Below are positions 24,623-32,049 of a stretch of DNA of 43,379 nt, piece by piece. Source of the DNA: JAHCIE01 sp034431435 (lineage in GTDB: Bacteria > Chloroflexota > Anaerolineae > Epilineales > JAHCIE01); NCBI GenBank assembly GCA_034431435.1, contig DAOUDG010000040.1, positions 1-43,379 on the forward strand, read 5' to 3'. Under the pieces are notes generated by a model, which saw only the letters and a program-made list of their open reading frames with translations, was not told the DNA's origin and made no database searches. Every line of letters starts with the position of its first letter. Within the stretch, counting starts at the first letter, position 1. Made by a program: the position numbers and the translations under genes.

Positions 24623-25318
24623 ATGGCCGCGCTGCGCGTGCTGCTGGTGACGGACGCACCCCTGATCGAGGCGGGCGTACGGGTGCTGCTGGAGGCAAGT
24701 GGCGCGGCCGAGGTAGTCGCGGTGGCCAGGGACGCGGCGGGCATCGCGGCGGCGCTGGCTCCCCCCTCCGGCTCCTCTGCCCCCTCCTTCCCCCCGTATG
24801 CGGGGGGAGCCGGAGGGGGGTGGGGGGTGGACATGGCTCTGGTAGACCTGGATATGGTCGACGGCCAGGCGCTACAGCTCGCATGGTGGCTACACGACCA
24901 CGCGCCGCAGGTCGAAGTAGTGGCTCTGAGCGACGACGACGAGGCGGTGGTGGCTGCGTTGCAGGCGGGAGCGCGAGGAGCCGTGCCGCGGCGAGTAACG
25001 GCGAGCGACCTGGCCCAGGCGCTGCAAGCGGTCAGCCAGGGCGGCATGGCCCTCGATCCGCTGGCGACGGCGCGCCTGTTGCAGCGGCTGCGGGCAGCGG
25101 GGGAGGCGGCGGCGCGCCCCGAACCGCTGACGCCGCGCGAGATCGAGGTACTGCGGCTGCTCGTCGAGGGGCTGACCAACAAGGCCATCGCGGCGCGATT
25201 GGGCATCAGTGACCACACCGTGAAGTTCCACATCGGGGCTATCATGGGCAAGCTCGGCGCGTCCAGCCGCACCGAGGCGGTGACGATGGCGGTGCGGCAG
25301 GGATTGATCCCGCTGTGA
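24623..25318 (+). CDS. NarL/LuxR-type response regulator with insertion in receiver domain
   Basis: A 231-residue two-domain regulator. The receiver (1-150) has VTDAPLIEAGV with acidic Asp11, and ALVDLDMVDG with Asp75 as the phosphate acceptor, about 20 residues later than usual. The cause is a Gly/Pro/Ser-rich segment at 47-68 encoded by a palindromic repeat. The usual receiver Lys is replaced in GAVPRR, so phosphorylation-dependent switching may be altered. The C-terminus (170-231) is a LuxR helix-turn-helix, LTPREIEVLRLLVEGLTNKA and HTVKFHIGAIMGKL. No histidine kinase is adjacent. No ribosome-binding site is seen; it may be coupled to the phosphatase stop. Confidence 0.87.
   Translation: MAALRVLLVTDAPLIEAGVRVLLEASGAAEVVAVARDAAGIAAALAPPSGSSAPSFPPYAGGAGGGWGVDMALVDLDMVDGQALQLAWWLHDHAPQVEVVALSDDDEAVVAALQAGARGAVPRRVTASDLAQALQAVSQGGMALDPLATARLLQRLRAAGEAAARPEPLTPREIEVLRLLVEGLTNKAIAARLGISDHTVKFHIGAIMGKLGASSRTEAVTMAVRQGLIPL
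24761..24820. repeat. Nested palindromic element inside the response regulator gene (copy 2)
   Basis: Outer perfect 13-base inverted repeat CCCCCCTCCGGCT (24761-24773) with AGCCGGAGGGGGG (24808-24820), enclosing the core palindrome CCCCCCGTATGCGGGGGG (24790-24807). The 60-base unit keeps the reading frame and adds 20 residues between the second helix and third strand of the receiver. Confidence 0.78.
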
Positions 25319-25320
25319 TG

Positions 25321-25437
25321 CGCGGGGGCAGACGTTGCGCCGCCACGAGTAGGCGATGCTGGGGGCCAGGGCGGCTGTACGGTTGCCCTGGCTGCGCTGG
25401 CCGGAGTAGGGGCGGGCAGTCTGCCCCCGCGCCCCTA
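25321..25437. repeat. Inverted-repeat block between convergent genes, possible MITE or terminator
   Basis: CGCGGGGGCAGAC (25321-25333) is the perfect complement of GTCTGCCCCCGCG (25419-25431). A second, tighter hairpin, GTAGGGGC-GGGCAG with CTGCCC-GCCCCTAC, spans 25406-25437. The block fills the whole gap between the response regulator and the HD hydrolase gene. It could terminate both or be a small non-coding mobile element. Confidence 0.5.
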
Positions 25438-26082
25438 CGTCTCTCCCTCCCACTCGGCGTCGAAGCGGGCCAGGAAGGTCACCATATAGCGGTGGCGCTC
25501 GTCGGCGAGGCGGCGCGCGCTGGGCGTGTTCATGAGGTCGCGGAGGAGCAGCAATTTTTCGTGGAAGTGGTTGACCGTCGTCCCCAGATGGGCGCGGTAT
25601 TCGTCGCCGCTCATGCCGAGGCGCGCCGGCACGGTCGGGTCGTGCAGCGGCGTGCCCTTCCAGCCGCCATAGGCGAAGGCGCGGGCGACGCCGATGGCCC
25701 CCAGGGCATCGAGGCGATCGGCATCCTGCACAACGCGACCTTCGACGGTTGGCAGGCGCGGCTGGTCCTTCGACTTGAACGACAGCCCGTCGATGATACC
25801 GACGACGTGGGCCACCGTCGCCTCGTCGACGCCCTGATTCCGCAGCCAGCCGCCCGCTGCGCGCCCGCTGGCCCGCTCATCACCGCTGAATTTGAAGTCC
25901 TCGATGTCGTGCAACAGCGCGGCCAACTCTACGATGCGGGTGTCCGCTCCCTCGGCCTCCGCCAGCCGTCGCCCCATGCGCCACACCCGCTCGGTATGCC
26001 ACCAGTCGTGCCCCGTCGCCTCACCCGCCAACTGACCCCGCACCCACTCCGCCGCCGCGTCGATGAGCGGGTCCGACATCAC
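25435..26082 (-). CDS. HD-domain phosphohydrolase
   Basis: A 215-residue HD hydrolase. Metal ligands are seen in HDWWHTERVWRMG (His near 25-29), LAALLHDIEDFKF (the HD pair near 55-56), and VQDADRLDALGAIGVARAF with a later catalytic Asp. This spacing fits the YedJ/YfdR-like branch that acts on nucleotides or other phosphate esters. Start codons GTG (26082) and ATG (26079) are adjacent; neither has a good ribosome-binding site, and the same frame stays open upstream to near 26125. It is third in a minus-strand cluster after two sugar-related genes. Confidence 0.85.
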   Translation of the reverse strand: MMSDPLIDAAAEWVRGQLAGEATGHDWWHTERVWRMGRRLAEAEGADTRIVELAALLHDIEDFKFSGDERASGRAAGGWLRNQGVDEATVAHVVGIIDGLSFKSKDQPRLPTVEGRVVQDADRLDALGAIGVARAFAYGGWKGTPLHDPTVPARLGMSGDEYRAHLGTTVNHFHEKLLLLRDLMNTPSARRLADERHRYMVTFLARFDAEWEGET

Positions 26083-26126
26083 GGTGTGTCCGGCGGCCTT
26101 GTCGGCCAGCCACTCGGCGATTTCAT

Positions 26127-26936
26127 TCAGGCTCCGAACTTAGCCAGCGCCGCACGCTCGCGCGGCAACGCCACCTCCGGCTCGTCAATCTCGGTGTGCC
26201 ACGCCTTCTCCCACTCAACGCTGATCCAGCCCGCGTAATCAATCTTGCGCAGCGAGGCGAGGAAGTCGGCCACCGGTGCGCCGCCTGTACCCAGGGGCAT
26301 CGGCGTCCAGCCGCCACTCGTCGGGCGGCCGTCCTTCATGTGGACGTGGAACAGCCAGGGCATCAGGCGCTCGCCCACCTCCGGCGGCTCGCCCGCCAGC
26401 CAGCAATTGAACCAGTCCCAAATGGCGCCCACCGACGGATGATTGACCCAGGACAAGACGCGGGCCGTAGCCTCAGCGCTGGCGAAGGCGTCATGGGTCT
26501 CCAAACCGAGGCGCACCCCAACGCGCGCCGCCTCCGGAGCCAGCCGCTGCAGCGTGTCGGCCGCGCGGGCCTCGGCATCCTGAGCAGATTGCCCCTCGAA
26601 GCGCCCGCCGTAGACGCGCAGCAGGGGCGCGCCAATGTCGACGGCCACGTCGAGCATCTGGCGGCCCATCTCCAGCGGGACGGCGGGGTTGGGATCGGCT
26701 ACCTTGACATCACTGCCCAGGCCCACCAGGGATAGGCGGGCCTTCTCGAACGTCTGGCGCACGCGCAACCGCGCTGCCTGCGACAGAGTCGGGGCCACCG
26801 TGGCCCCATCAAGGAGGCGCAGTTCCAGGCCGTCATAGCCGTACTCGGCCGCAGCCGCCACCGCACGGTCGAGGCTCCAGGTGGGACAGGCGAGCGTCGA
26901 GTACGCCACTCGCCAGGCTTGCGTTGTGTCGGTCAT
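26127..26936 (-). CDS. Sugar phosphate isomerase/epimerase (xylose isomerase-like TIM barrel)
   Basis: A 269-residue AP endonuclease 2/xylose isomerase-like barrel. Marks are YSTLACPTWSLDRAVAAAAEYGYDGLELR at the N-terminus, the metal-binding LGLETHDAF, AIWDWFNCW, LFHVHMKDGRP and a late WISVEWEKAW. These supply the His/Glu/Asp ligands for a divalent metal in this family. It probably isomerises a sugar or polyol; the substrate is unknown. GGAGG lies 7 bases before the ATG. It is 9 bases after the preceding unknown gene, in the same operon. Confidence 0.85.
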   Translation of the reverse strand: MTDTTQAWRVAYSTLACPTWSLDRAVAAAAEYGYDGLELRLLDGATVAPTLSQAARLRVRQTFEKARLSLVGLGSDVKVADPNPAVPLEMGRQMLDVAVDIGAPLLRVYGGRFEGQSAQDAEARAADTLQRLAPEAARVGVRLGLETHDAFASAEATARVLSWVNHPSVGAIWDWFNCWLAGEPPEVGERLMPWLFHVHMKDGRPTSGGWTPMPLGTGGAPVADFLASLRKIDYAGWISVEWEKAWHTEIDEPEVALPRERAALAKFGA

Positions 26937-26945
26937 GCGCCCCTC

Positions 26946-28172
26946 CTATGGCTGGCTGGCGGCCATGATGGCCTCGTTGGCCACCCGAACCCAGCTCAAC
27001 CGCTCTTCGGACAATAGCCCCCAATTGTAGTAGAAGATCCCTCGCGCCCCGGCTTGAGTCCCCGCCATCGCCCGCGCCACCAACCCCGTCCGCGTCGGAC
27101 TCAGCGTGTGCCCCACATTGAGAGCCAGACTGAAAGGCAGGTCACCCGCCAATAGTTGGTACTGGTTCAGCTCGGTGATGACCTCGCCTGGCTCCGCGTA
27201 GTAGCCGAGCACCATCGCGCCGTCCGCCACCTCGCGGAGACCGGCGAGATGGACGCCGAGCGCCCACGAGCGGGCAATCGGGCGGACGCCGGTGTTCGGA
27301 ATGACCTCCAGCCGCGCCCCGCATTCGGTCGCTGCGACGCGCATCTCGCCCAGCAGGCTCATGACCGTCGCGATGCGCACCTGGCTATACGCGGCCAGGC
27401 GCGGCCGCTCCACCAGCGCCGAGCCGAGAACCTCCACGCCCGCCGCGGCTACCCCCGCCGCGCCGTCATTCAGCAGCACGCGCAGCATGCCCCGCGCATC
27501 GTCGGCCGCGCCTGCCACATCGACGGCCGCCCACTCCGCGCGGGCCGTGCAGGCCGGGCAGAAGCACAATGTCAGCAACCATTGTAGCATGGGATTCATG
27601 GCAAGCAAGCTGATATCGTGGTGGCCGCCGTGGAGGGCAGGCATGAACGTCGCGCTTTCCAAGAGCAAAGTGTGAGGGTGGACCTGGCGGCAGACATCGC
27701 GGATCAGCCCGACGGCGTAGGCGCGGACCCGCGCCTGCGAAGGGCACAGGCTGAAGCTGTAGGCGTCCCCCATGACATTGTAGCACGTCAAGTCCGAATG
27801 GGCGCGCCCCAGCGCCGAGCTGTGCAGCACGACGAGCCATACGTCGAACTCCATTCCCAGACGCGAGCAGCCGTCGGCCGTCCGGCGCAGGATGTCAGCG
27901 TCAGCGGCGGCTGTATCCACGACCGGCCACGGCCCCTCCGGCGGATAGGCCGCCAGGTCGGGGTGAAACATGACGGCCGCGTCGGGACGCTCGACGACAT
28001 AGGACTGCGCGCCGCGCGGGGTAAGCAGCGTCGCACTGTGGTAGCTGCCCGCCAGGGCAACGGCGTTGCAGCCATAGTCGTCGCGCATGACCCTCAGGGT
28101 CGCATCGACCGGCGCGTCCATCAAATCCCACGGATACGTAAAAAACCCGCGTACGGGGGCGGATGTGGGCAT
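26946..28172 (-). CDS. Unrecognised 408-residue protein, possible TIM-barrel hydrolase
   Basis: A soluble protein without signal peptide. The N-terminus FFTYPWDLMDAPVDATLRVM and the segments VALAGSYHSATLLTPRGAQ, MEFDVWLVVLHSSALG, CYNVMGDAYSFSLCPSQARVRAY and GARGIFYYNWGLL recall alpha/beta-barrel glycoside-hydrolase-like proteins with conserved Trp/Tyr/His, but I do not recognise a defined family. The CFCPACTARAEW motif has two close Cys that may bind metal. GGAG precedes the ATG by 6 bases. Directly followed by the sugar isomerase gene, it may act in the same carbohydrate route. Confidence 0.62.
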   Translation of the reverse strand: MPTSAPVRGFFTYPWDLMDAPVDATLRVMRDDYGCNAVALAGSYHSATLLTPRGAQSYVVERPDAAVMFHPDLAAYPPEGPWPVVDTAAADADILRRTADGCSRLGMEFDVWLVVLHSSALGRAHSDLTCYNVMGDAYSFSLCPSQARVRAYAVGLIRDVCRQVHPHTLLLESATFMPALHGGHHDISLLAMNPMLQWLLTLCFCPACTARAEWAAVDVAGAADDARGMLRVLLNDGAAGVAAAGVEVLGSALVERPRLAAYSQVRIATVMSLLGEMRVAATECGARLEVIPNTGVRPIARSWALGVHLAGLREVADGAMVLGYYAEPGEVITELNQYQLLAGDLPFSLALNVGHTLSPTRTGLVARAMAGTQAGARGIFYYNWGLLSEERLSWVRVANEAIMAASQP

Positions 28173-28269
28173 GGTATACTCCCCTGGTCGGTGGGCGATG
28201 GTCGGTGGCCACGCTGGCGCTCAGCCCCCCTGCCGAAGATAACGTGCGGCCCACGCCCGTTGTCACGAA

Positions 28270-28298
28270 TGGACAACCGACACGCCTTTGGCTATACT
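28270..28298 (+). promoter_or_regulatory. Leaderless-type promoter of the nucleoside hydrolase operon
   Basis: -35 TGGACA (28270-28275), 17-base spacer, -10 TATACT (28293-28298). The ATG at 28306 is 7 bases after the -10 box, so transcription should begin at or beside the start codon. Confidence 0.7.
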
Positions 28299-28305
28299 CC
28301 CGCCT

Positions 28306-29241
28306 ATGGCTCCTATCCCCCCCCACCCTGTTGTCATGGATGTCGACCCTGGCGTCGATGATAGCCTGGCTCTGCTGCTGGCCATCCGCTCGCCGGAGGT
28401 GCAGTTGGTCGGCGTGACAACCGTCTTCGGCAACCACACCGTCGCGATCACGACCCGCAATGCCCTCGACGTGCTGGCCCTCGCCGACCGAGCTGACATC
28501 CCGGTCGCTGTCGGGCGGGCCGGGCCGCTAATCGGCAACTATGCCGCGCCCCGCGCCGTTGTTCACGGCGACAACGGGCTGGGCGGGGCGAGCCTGCCGC
28601 CGTCCGCCGCGTCGCCGCTGGGTATCGAGGCCGCCGATTTCATCATCGAGATGGCGAGTATCCAGCCGGGCCTGACCCTCGTCGCCACCGCCGCCCTGAC
28701 CAACCTGGCCCACGCCCTGGAACGCGAGCCGCGGCTGGCCGATTGGGTCGCCGCCGTCGTCGTGATGGGTGGCGCGTACACCGTACCCGGCAACATCACG
28801 CCCCACGCTGAGGCCAACATCTACCACGACCCCGAGGCGGCAGCCATCGTGTTCGACGCGCCCTGGCGGGTAACGGCGGTCGGGCTGGACGTGACCCTGA
28901 CCGCGGCGCTGGACGACAACCACGTCGCGAGCTTCACCGCCCTGGGCACACCCGTCGGCGACTTCGCGGCGGCGGCCCTACCCTTTTACCAGCGTTTCTA
29001 CCGCGAGCGCTACGGCCAAGCCAGCGTGCCCATTCACGACGCCATGGCCCTCGCCCATGTGATCGACCCGACCCTGCTGACCCTGCGTCCGGCCCGCGTG
29101 ACCGTCGACACGGGCGACGGCGCGCAGCGCGGCCAGACCCGCACCGAGTTCACAGGCCGCGCCGCCCCCGGCATGGCCCTTGTCGCCACGGCAGTCGACG
29201 CGCCACGCTTCCGCGACCTGCTGCTGTCCCGTGTTCGCTAG
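28306..29241 (+). CDS. Inosine-uridine-type nucleoside hydrolase
   Basis: A 311-residue enzyme that splits nucleosides into base and ribose. The calcium-binding signature DVDPGVDDSLALLLA near residues 12-26 is intact, with VGVTTVFGN, the mid-chain VVVMGGAYTVPGNITPHAE and the late IHDAMALAHVIDP. Purine or pyrimidine preference is unclear. No ribosome-binding site precedes the ATG at 28306, in line with a leaderless mRNA. It leads the second his operon, 12 bases before hisH, and ties nucleoside salvage to histidine and purine genes. Confidence 0.92.
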   Translation: MAPIPPHPVVMDVDPGVDDSLALLLAIRSPEVQLVGVTTVFGNHTVAITTRNALDVLALADRADIPVAVGRAGPLIGNYAAPRAVVHGDNGLGGASLPPSAASPLGIEAADFIIEMASIQPGLTLVATAALTNLAHALEREPRLADWVAAVVVMGGAYTVPGNITPHAEANIYHDPEAAAIVFDAPWRVTAVGLDVTLTAALDDNHVASFTALGTPVGDFAAAALPFYQRFYRERYGQASVPIHDAMALAHVIDPTLLTLRPARVTVDTGDGAQRGQTRTEFTGRAAPGMALVATAVDAPRFRDLLLSRVR

Positions 29242-29253
29242 AGGACCACAGCC

Positions 29254-29907
29254 ATGATCGCCATCGTCGACTACGGCGTCTCCAACCTGCGCTCGGTGCA
29301 CAAGGCCTTCGAGCACGTCGGCGCCGACGCCATCGTGACCGGCGACCCGGCCCTCATCGCCCGCGCCGACGCCATCGTCTTCCCCGGCCAGGGAGCCTTC
29401 GGCAACGCCATGCGCCACCTGCGCCGCCACGACCTGGTGACACCCCTCCAGGATGCCGTCGCGGCGGGCAAGCCCTTCTTCGGCATCTGCCTCGGCCTGC
29501 AACTCCTGTTCGAGGAGAGCGACGAGATAGGCCGCCACGAGGGCCTGGGCATCCTCGCGGGCCGCGTCGAGCGTATCGAGACGCCCTACAAGATCCCCCA
29601 CATCGGCTGGAACCAGATTCACCCGTCCCGCGCTCACCCGCTACTGGCGGGCATTGCGCCCGGCGCCTACGCTTACTTCGACCACTCCTTCGTCGTGCGA
29701 CCCCGCGACCCGGCCCTGACCCTGGCGACCACCGACTACGGCGAGGACTTCGTGTGCGCTGCCGCCCGCGACAACGTGATGGCCGTCCAGTTCCACCCGG
29801 AAAAGAGCCAGACCGTCGGCCTGCAAATCGTGCGCAACTTCGTCACCCTGGCCGCGCCAACCTCCGGCCTGGCTGCCCACCCACCCCAAGGAGCCAGTCG
29901 TGCCTGA
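29254..29907 (+). CDS. hisH: Imidazole glycerol phosphate synthase, glutaminase subunit
   Basis: Hydrolyses glutamine and channels ammonia to HisF. 217 residues. It has IAIVDYGVSNLRSVHKAF, the oxyanion strand FPGQGAFGNAM, the nucleophile Cys in FFGICLGLQLLFEES, and the His/Glu of the triad in VQFHPEKSQTVG. ATG at 29254 follows AGAGGA. The last 8 bases overlap the NUDIX gene. Confidence 0.96.
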   Translation: MIAIVDYGVSNLRSVHKAFEHVGADAIVTGDPALIARADAIVFPGQGAFGNAMRHLRRHDLVTPLQDAVAAGKPFFGICLGLQLLFEESDEIGRHEGLGILAGRVERIETPYKIPHIGWNQIHPSRAHPLLAGIAPGAYAYFDHSFVVRPRDPALTLATTDYGEDFVCAAARDNVMAVQFHPEKSQTVGLQIVRNFVTLAAPTSGLAAHPPQGASRA

Positions 29908-30460
29908 GCCGTGGCAAGTCCTGGACCGACGCCCCCTGCTCGACCGTTCTCCGTGGCTGCGGCTACACGACGAGCACGTGCGGCTGGCGAATGGCGTCGA
30001 GATACCCAATTATGTCATGCTGTGGGAGCCGGACGTGGCTCTGGTGTTCGCCGTCACCGCCGACCGCCGCGTGCCCCTGGTAGCCCAGTACCGCCACGGG
30101 GTCCGGCGGGTGGCGGTGGACCTGCCGGGCGGCTATATCGACGGCGGCGAAGACACCCTGGTAGCGGCGCGGCGCGAACTGGCCGAAGAGACGGGCTACA
30201 TCAGCGATGACTGGACCCACCTGGGTAGCCTGGCGCGCAACAGCGGACGCGGCGGGCAGGCGGTTCACCTCTACCTGGCGCGCGACGCCCGCCCCGACGG
30301 ACCGCGCCACCTGGACCACACCGAGGACATCGAGGTGCGCCTGACGCCCCTCGCCGACGTGATGGGCCTGCTCGAGGGTGGCGACATCCTGAGCGTAAGC
30401 TCGGCGGCGGGCGTGCTGTGGGCGCTACGGACGCTGGACCAGAACGGGGAGGGGTCGTGA
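29900..30460 (+). CDS. NUDIX hydrolase, ADP-ribose pyrophosphatase-like
   Basis: A 186-residue NUDIX enzyme. The box GGYIDGGEDTLVAARRELAE (then ETGY) matches GX5EX7REUXEEXGU with all metal-binding Glu present. The N-terminal beta-rich part and RRGVRRV-like LVAQYRHGVRRVAVDLPGGY resemble ADP-ribose/sugar-nucleotide pyrophosphatases. The GTG start (29900) lies behind AAGGAG within hisH, and its stop overlaps the hisA start, so it is tightly built into the his operon. It may clean up nucleotide by-products; this is inference. Confidence 0.88.
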   Translation: MPEPWQVLDRRPLLDRSPWLRLHDEHVRLANGVEIPNYVMLWEPDVALVFAVTADRRVPLVAQYRHGVRRVAVDLPGGYIDGGEDTLVAARRELAEETGYISDDWTHLGSLARNSGRGGQAVHLYLARDARPDGPRHLDHTEDIEVRLTPLADVMGLLEGGDILSVSSAAGVLWALRTLDQNGEGS

Positions 30461-31197
30461 TCGTCTACCCGGCCATCGACCTGCGTCAGGGCAAGGCCGT
30501 TCGGCTGCGCCAGGGGGACCCGCAGCAGGCGACAGTCTACGACGCCAACCCGGTCAAGGCCGCCGAGCGCTGGGCCGAGGCCGGAGCCGAATGGCTGCAC
30601 ATCGTCAACCTGGACGGCGCGTTGGGCGAGAGTTCGCCCAACCTCAAGGCCCTGGCCCGCATCCTCGACGTCGTGGACACTCCGGTGCAATTCGGCGGCG
30701 GCCTGCGCGACCTGGCCGCCATCGAGGACGCTTTCGACCTGGGTGTGGCGCGCGTCGTGCTGGGCACGGCGGCGGCGCGCAATCCCGACCTGCTGCGCCT
30801 GGTCCTCGACAAGTATGGCGCGGAGAGTGTGGTCGTCGGCCTGGATGCCCGCGACGGCAAGGTCGCTACCCACGGCTGGCGTGAAGTGAGTGACATGTCC
30901 GTGACTGGCCTGGGGAAGCGGCTGGCGGGACTGGGCGCTCAGCTAGCCCTGTACACTGACGTGGCCCGCGACGGCATGATGCAGGGCGTGGATGTGGACG
31001 GCTCCGTCGCCCTGGCCGAGGCGACCGGCCTGCGGGTCATCGCGTCGGGCGGCGTGGCGAGCCTGGACGACATCGCCCACCTGCGCGCCGTCGCCGAGCG
31101 AGGTATCGACGGGGTCATCGTGGGCATGGCCCTGTACACAGGCAAGATCACCCTGGCAGACGCACTGGCTGTTGCGCAGGGCGAGCGTGAAACGTGA
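30457..31197 (+). CDS. hisA: ProFAR isomerase (HisA)
   Basis: Isomerises ProFAR to PRFAR by an Amadori rearrangement in a half-barrel-duplicated TIM fold. 246 residues. It has YPAIDLRQGKAVRLRQGD with catalytic Asp near residue 7, QFGGGLRDLAA, LYTDVARDGMMQGVD with the second Asp, and IASGGVASLDDI. The GTG at 30457 overlaps the NUDIX stop (GTGA), with GAGGGG before it; a longer start would lie within the NUDIX gene. No Trp-branch PriA features were noted. Confidence 0.95.
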   Translation: MIVYPAIDLRQGKAVRLRQGDPQQATVYDANPVKAAERWAEAGAEWLHIVNLDGALGESSPNLKALARILDVVDTPVQFGGGLRDLAAIEDAFDLGVARVVLGTAAARNPDLLRLVLDKYGAESVVVGLDARDGKVATHGWREVSDMSVTGLGKRLAGLGAQLALYTDVARDGMMQGVDVDGSVALAEATGLRVIASGGVASLDDIAHLRAVAERGIDGVIVGMALYTGKITLADALAVAQGERET

Positions 31198-31281
31198 TGC
31201 GTGGAAAAGGCCCCTCGTCGCGCTGTGCGCCTTTGTATCCTTAGCGCTAACCCAGAACTGAACGACTCCCGATAGAGCAAC

Positions 31282-32049
31282 ATGCTTGCCAAACGCCTCA
31301 TCCCCTGCCTGGACGTGCATCGCGGTCGTGTCGTCAAGGGCATCAATTTCGTCAACCTGCAAGACGCTGGCGACCCTGTCGCGCAGGCGGCCGTCTACGA
31401 CGCCGAGGGCGCCGACGAGCTGGTGTTCCTCGACATCACCGCCTCCCACGAGGGCCGCGATACCATCCTCGATGTGGTGCGCGGCGTGGCCGAGACGGTG
31501 TTCATCCCCTTCACCGTCGGCGGCGGCGTGCGAACCGTGCGGGACATGCGCCTGCTGCTCCAAGCGGGGGCGGATAAGGTTGCCCTCAACACGGCGGCGG
31601 TCGAGACGCCGGACGTCATCGACGCCGGCGCGGCGCGCTTCGGCGCGCAGGCCCTTGTCGTCGCCATCGACGCGCGGCGGCGGGCGGACGGCAGCGGCTG
31701 GGAAGTAGTCACCCACGGCGGACGGCGGCCGCGCGCGCTGGACGCCGTCGAGTGGGCGGCCGAGGTGGCGCGGCGTGGCGCAGGGGAGATTCTCTTGACC
31801 AGTATGGATAAGGACGGCACGAAGAACGGCTACGACCTGCCCCTGACCCAGGCCGTGGCCGACGCCGTGCCCATCCCGGTCATCGCCTCGGGCGGCGCGG
31901 GAACCCTGGCCCACTTCGCCGCTGCGCTGACCGTCGGCCACGCCGACGCGGCCCTGGCGGCCTCCCTGTTCCACTACCGCGAGCTGAGCATCGGCGAGGT
32001 CAAGACGTACCTCGCCCAACAGGGAGTCACCGTCCGATGGACCGACTAG
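31282..32049 (+). CDS. hisF: Imidazole glycerol phosphate synthase, cyclase subunit
   Basis: Makes imidazole glycerol phosphate and AICAR from PRFAR and ammonia. 255 residues, TIM barrel. It has RLIPCLDVHRGRVVKGINF with catalytic Asp11, TVGGGVRTVRDM, VVAIDARR (second Asp near 130), LLTSMDKDGTKNGYD and ASGGAGTLAHF. It lies 84 bases after hisA; that gap shows no promoter or structure. Its end overlaps the yqeK-hisI gene by 13 bases. Confidence 0.96.
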   Translation: MLAKRLIPCLDVHRGRVVKGINFVNLQDAGDPVAQAAVYDAEGADELVFLDITASHEGRDTILDVVRGVAETVFIPFTVGGGVRTVRDMRLLLQAGADKVALNTAAVETPDVIDAGAARFGAQALVVAIDARRRADGSGWEVVTHGGRRPRALDAVEWAAEVARRGAGEILLTSMDKDGTKNGYDLPLTQAVADAVPIPVIASGGAGTLAHFAAALTVGHADAALAASLFHYRELSIGEVKTYLAQQGVTVRWTD

